Source of the DNA: Occallatibacter sp.
Lineage (GTDB): Bacteria; Acidobacteriota; Terriglobia; Terriglobales; Acidobacteriaceae
DNA length: 64,000 nucleotides
Reading direction: 5' to 3'
Assembly: GCA_031296305.1 (NCBI GenBank)
Contig: JARLFZ010000006.1
Coordinates: 1 to 64,000 of the forward strand
Part shown: piece by piece, positions 60,755 to 64,000 of the stretch
Layout: the number at the start of each line of letters is the position of its first letter
Numbering within the stretch: the first letter of the stretch is position 1
Notes under the pieces: model-generated
What the model saw: the letters and a program-made list of their open reading frames with translations, nothing else
What the model was told of the DNA's origin: nothing
Database searches by the model: none
Position numbers and translations under genes: made by a program

Positions 60755-63607
60755 TCAAAAGGTGAACGAAACCTGCAAGTCGACGCTGCGGTTCGACGCG
60801 GCTGAGGAGAAGAATCCTCCCGCGACAGCGGTGGACTTGCCAAACAGCGGCGAATCGAGAACGCCAACGGGCTGCGCCAGGCTCACATTGTTCAAAACGT
60901 TTCGCGCCATGGCCGCGAAGTTGAGCGAGTAGCGCCGCGCCACTGCCTGATCGAGCCGCGGTGGGCCGCCGCTTCTGCTCAGGCCGCCAGGGCCGAGTCC
61001 GCCGCCACCGCCACCGGGCCCTCCACCTGGAGGAGGGCCACCGGGCCCGCCAGGGCCACCCGGTCCGCCGCCATTGGCGCTCGATCCACTTGCGACGCGC
61101 GGCCCAATGCCAAACGATTTGCTGACCCGCAGGTTCATGCTGAATTGCGTGGGCCCGTTGCCGTAGTTGTAGGGAATGCGCTGCTCGTTCCACGCCGGAG
61201 CGAGGTCGAAGGTTCCGTACGCCGTCTGCAAAGTGTCGGTGCTGCTCGCCGTCGCCAAGGCGGGACGGTCGTTGAATTGGTTGTCGCCGTTCAGATCCTG
61301 GCCGATGGTGATGTTGAACGGACTGCCGGAATCGGCTACCAGCATGGGGCTGAAGGACACACCGTAGGGCGCCTGCAGATTGCCGCCCAGCAAAAAGCGA
61401 TTGCGAACATCGAAGCTGGCCCGGCCGTAATCGGCGCCGGGATTCTGCTGGTCGGAAGGGGCGTAGCTGGCGCCGGAGGTGTCGGCGTTGGCAAAGCTCA
61501 TCGAGTAGAAGCCGAAGAGCGTGAGCCGTTTGGCGTTGACCGAGTAGTTCATCATCAGTTGATTCTGGTTGTACACGCCGCCCGACTGGAACTGGTAGAC
61601 ATTCTCGTTGATGCCGTTGGGGCGCGTACCCGTGCCTGTGCTCGCGTTGTACGTTGAAGGCAGATAGGCGTTGATGTTGTCGGTCAGATACTGATGCACG
61701 CCGCGCGAGTTGATATACGTCGCAGACATAGTCGCAACTTTGCCGAACTGATGCTCCACTCCCAGGGCCGCCTGCATATTGATGGAGGCCTTGAGGTGCG
61801 GTGCGGTCTCGTAGATGGTGGGCGCGGGCGCTGTCTGGCTCGTAGTCCCGTAGGTAACGGTGGTCTGCTTTTGGTTCACACCGTTGAAGCGGATCGTTTG
61901 GAGCACGTTGCTCTCGCCGAACCGGTCATAGAACCACCCGTAGCCGCCGCGGATCACCGTGCTCGCGGGTTTGTTGCCGTGCGCGCCGGGAGCCCACGCA
62001 AACGCAAAACGCGGCGCCCAATCGTCATGGTCGCCGATCCAATCCTGCGTCTCGTAGCGCAGGCCGTAGCTCAGAGTAAGGTTGGGACGCGCCTTGTAGT
62101 CGTCCTGGAAATACATGCCGAGATCGAAATAATTCAGGCTTAACGCGGCGTTTCCCGTTGTGATGCTGTACTTCGACGGGGCATTCGCCGCGTAGGACTG
62201 GCTGCATGTCGCCGTGGTCGTCAGGCAGGAATACGTATAGGTTCCGTTGAATCCGGAGTTCGAGTAGCTGGAATCGTGTGTGATGCGCAACCGCCCGCCG
62301 AAGTTGATGGCGTGCGCGCCTTTGGTCACCATGGTGTTGTTCTGCAACTCATAGCGATCCTGGTTATCGCGCACCGTGCCCATGCTGTTGCCGCCGCCGG
62401 TGAAAGCCCCGCCCACTGAAATGGTCGGGTCTGTGCTGTCCTTCGCAACCTGGCTGTCCCGGTCGCCCATGTATTGAAAGCGCGTTTCGTTGATCATGTT
62501 GGCGCCCAGCACCTGGGTGTCGCTCACCTGCAGTGTGTTCTCGTAATTGGAGACGTTGTAGGCCTGGCTTTCGAGAGAAAATCCCGAGACCCCGTCGTTG
62601 CTTTCAACCTGGCGATCGAACATGTAACGCACGGTCAGCGTGTTGTTGACGCCGAGCTGGAAATCGAAGCGCGGGCTCACATCCAGTCGCGACTGCGGGT
62701 TGGCGACGGCCGCGGTGTAGTTGTAGCTACCGCCGCTGGAGTTGAGCAGGTCCGCATTCACAATCGAGTTCGACTGGTTGTCGCGCCGAAAAACGCTCAC
62801 AAACCAGGAAGAGCTCTTCGTGAGCGCGCCGCCGGCATTGCCCGTCAAAAACGTGCTGTAGTACGGCGGCTCGCTGGTCACAAACGGGTTGAGCGAATTG
62901 AATGTGGAGTCGTTGCCGTTCATCATGAACATGCCATGGAGCTTGTCGGTGCCGGGTTTGGTGAGGATCTCGATGCGCCCGTAGCCCAGCTTGTCGTATT
63001 GCGCCGAAAATGGGTTTTGGTTGATGCGGATTTCGCGGATCGACGATTTTGGCGGAAGCTGGCCGCCGGTGAATCCATCGATATAGATCTGCCCGCCGTT
63101 CGGTCCAGCCGACGGACCGGCCAGCGCATTCAGTTCGCTTTGCAACTCGTCGGGATCGTCGGAAAGCGCATCCAGAGCTTTGCCCTTGATGATGATGGCC
63201 CCGGCGTTGTTGTCGGAACTGGTACTGACGCCGGTGGCGTCGCCCTCCACCTCAACCTGCTGCTGCTCCATGGGCAGTTGCAGAATTACGTTTTGCATGG
63301 TCGGCTTGCCGCCGGCAACCTGGATGCCATCGAGCGAGAACAGTGCGAACCCCTTTGCCGAAACCGTGAGAGAGTAGCTCCCGGCCTGCAATTGGCTGAA
63401 GCTGAACGCGCCATTGGCTCCGCTCTTGACCGACTTTGAAAAGCCGTTGCCGTTGGCGAGCACGACCGTAGCCGAAGGAACCAGCGCTCCGGAAGGATCG
63501 GTGACAGTGCCGAAGACGCTTGCAGCCGGGGTCTGGCTCATCGCGAACGATGCCGAGAGAAGGGAAGCCGCAAAAACAATACTGAGAATGAATCTGGAGG
63601 TTTTCAT
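60755..63607 (-). CDS. TonB-dependent receptor with Gly/Pro-rich loop
   Basis: 950 residues from ATG 63607, with AGGA 6 bases upstream. A signal peptide (FILSIVFAASLLSASFAMSQ) precedes the CarboxypepD_reg fold (SVFGTVTDPSGALVPSATVV), a compact plug domain with GGQIYIDGFTGG and REIRINQNPFSAQYDKLGYGRIEILTKPGTD, and a barrel ending DLQVSFTF. Near residues 840-882 there is a low-complexity Gly/Pro insert (GGPGGPGGPGGPPPGGG), probably an extracellular or periplasmic loop. It is smaller than the other receptors and belongs to a different subgroup. Divergent from a response regulator with an RstA-box-like inverted repeat between them. Confidence 0.9.
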   Translation of the reverse strand: MKTSRFILSIVFAASLLSASFAMSQTPAASVFGTVTDPSGALVPSATVVLANGNGFSKSVKSGANGAFSFSQLQAGSYSLTVSAKGFALFSLDGIQVAGGKPTMQNVILQLPMEQQQVEVEGDATGVSTSSDNNAGAIIIKGKALDALSDDPDELQSELNALAGPSAGPNGGQIYIDGFTGGQLPPKSSIREIRINQNPFSAQYDKLGYGRIEILTKPGTDKLHGMFMMNGNDSTFNSLNPFVTSEPPYYSTFLTGNAGGALTKSSSWFVSVFRRDNQSNSIVNADLLNSSGGSYNYTAAVANPQSRLDVSPRFDFQLGVNNTLTVRYMFDRQVESNDGVSGFSLESQAYNVSNYENTLQVSDTQVLGANMINETRFQYMGDRDSQVAKDSTDPTISVGGAFTGGGNSMGTVRDNQDRYELQNNTMVTKGAHAINFGGRLRITHDSSYSNSGFNGTYTYSCLTTTATCSQSYAANAPSKYSITTGNAALSLNYFDLGMYFQDDYKARPNLTLSYGLRYETQDWIGDHDDWAPRFAFAWAPGAHGNKPASTVIRGGYGWFYDRFGESNVLQTIRFNGVNQKQTTVTYGTTSQTAPAPTIYETAPHLKASINMQAALGVEHQFGKVATMSATYINSRGVHQYLTDNINAYLPSTYNASTGTGTRPNGINENVYQFQSGGVYNQNQLMMNYSVNAKRLTLFGFYSMSFANADTSGASYAPSDQQNPGADYGRASFDVRNRFLLGGNLQAPYGVSFSPMLVADSGSPFNITIGQDLNGDNQFNDRPALATASSTDTLQTAYGTFDLAPAWNEQRIPYNYGNGPTQFSMNLRVSKSFGIGPRVASGSSANGGGPGGPGGPGGPPPGGGPGGGGGGLGPGGLSRSGGPPRLDQAVARRYSLNFAAMARNVLNNVSLAQPVGVLDSPLFGKSTAVAGGFFSSAASNRSVDLQVSFTF

Positions 63608-63687
63608 GATCGTTCCTGACGGTAGGTTGCCGCCAATTACAGGAGACCGCGGATGGACCCGCCGTGCGGTCTTAATGGGTAAAGATG

Positions 63688-63726
63688 TGTAACAAAGTGT
63701 CACCGCGCACTTTACCATTTGTTACA
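63688..63726. promoter_or_regulatory. RstA-box-like inverted repeat between a TonB receptor and a response regulator
   Basis: TGTAACAAA (63688-63696) and TTTGTTACA (63718-63726) are perfect 9-base arms; inside them AAAGTG and CACTTT form a second, nested pair. Each arm read outward contains GTTACA preceded by a sequence close to the RstA box TACATNTNGTTACA of E. coli. The site lies 59 bases before the response regulator ATG, so autoregulation is likely. Confidence 0.55.
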
Positions 63727-63784
63727 TTTTTTCCCGCCGCTTTTCGCTGCGATGGGCGTAGTCTCGAAGCAGCGGAAACATGAC

Positions 63785-64000
63785 ATGGAAGATATCCTGC
63801 TCATCGACGACGATGTTGAGCTTTGCTCCATGCTCACGGACTATCTGGGGCGATACGAATTTCGCGTGCACTCTGTGCATCGCGGCGACGAAGGGCTGAA
63901 GACTGCGCGCGGCAGAGACTGGGCGCTGATCCTGCTGGACGTGATGCTGCCGGGACTGGATGGCTTTGAGGTGCTCAAACAGATCCGCGCGTCGTCGGAC
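63785..64000 (+). CDS. Response regulator (OmpR/CpxR-RstA type), N-terminal part cut by window end
   Basis: 72 residues are visible. The receiver domain starts at once (MEDILLIDDDVELCSMLTDYL), has the acidic pocket DDD at residues 9-11 and the phospho-acceptor Asp in LILLDVMLPGLDGFEVLKQIR at about residue 54. The sequence is closest in style to CpxR/RstA regulators, which carry a winged-helix output domain, not visible here. A sensor kinase usually follows. The nested inverted repeat just upstream suits an OmpR-type dimer. Confidence 0.85.
   Translation, partial: MEDILLIDDDVELCSMLTDYLGRYEFRVHSVHRGDEGLKTARGRDWALILLDVMLPGLDGFEVLKQIRASSD

Overview
The window reads as a chromosomal segment of a soil-type Acidobacteriota (Terriglobia/Acidobacteriaceae-like) genome; this is inferred from gene style, since no rRNA or marker gene is present. 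The clues are four Oar-like TonB-dependent receptors with N-terminal carboxypeptidase-regulatory domains, a membrane-bound winged-helix regulator, many Tat-exported sulfatases, GC-rich codon use, and a palindromic intergenic repeat of a type I associate with Acidobacteria. I found no rRNA, tRNA, CRISPR array, insertion sequence or phage gene.

Region 1 (1-4970, + strand) holds the tail of a TonB receptor and a tightly overlapping five-gene run: a LolA-fold protein, a sugar/alcohol-phosphate nucleotidyltransferase, a UPF0104-type flippase-like membrane protein, a CDP-alcohol phosphatidyltransferase with a degenerate nucleotidyltransferase domain, and an endonuclease/exonuclease/phosphatase-family hydrolase. 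It looks like a phospho-alcohol (inositol-phosphate-like) lipid or solute pathway. Region 2 (5230-12375) has a GH3 beta-glucosidase followed by a minus-strand group: URO-D-like protein, GH74-like Asp-box propeller, and a winged-helix transmembrane regulator. Region 3 (12786-22857, + strand) has a large TonB receptor, an FAD oxidoreductase, a PEP-CTERM protein behind a sigma-54-like promoter, and an S8 protease with a PA domain.

Region 4 (22994-53833) is the heart of the window: a polysaccharide-utilisation-like locus for what appears to be a sulfated, fucose- and mannose-containing glycan. A minus-strand arm (sulfatase, alpha/beta hydrolase, GH29 fucosidase, two sulfatases) is divergent from a plus-strand arm (GH29, GH92, TonB receptor, GH63-like, GH38, sulfatase, unassigned TIM-barrel glycosidase candidate). 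It is followed by cutC, two convergent LacI-family regulators and a fifth sulfatase. Eight of its enzymes carry twin-arginine signals. Two matching TGTAA-N4-TTACA inverted repeats, one in the receptor leader and one in front of the fifth sulfatase, suggest a LacI regulon. The maturation enzyme needed by Cys-type sulfatases (FGE or anSME) and any sugar-catabolic kinase or isomerase are not in the window.

Region 5 (53984-60686, + strand) is a run of cytoplasmic metabolic genes: D-threonine-aldolase-like enzyme, MaoC-phosphotransacetylase fusion, ABM monooxygenase, Fe-alcohol dehydrogenase, arginase and threonine dehydrogenase. Region 6 (60755-64000) is a fourth TonB receptor divergent from a response-regulator gene cut by the window end, with an RstA-box-like inverted repeat between them.
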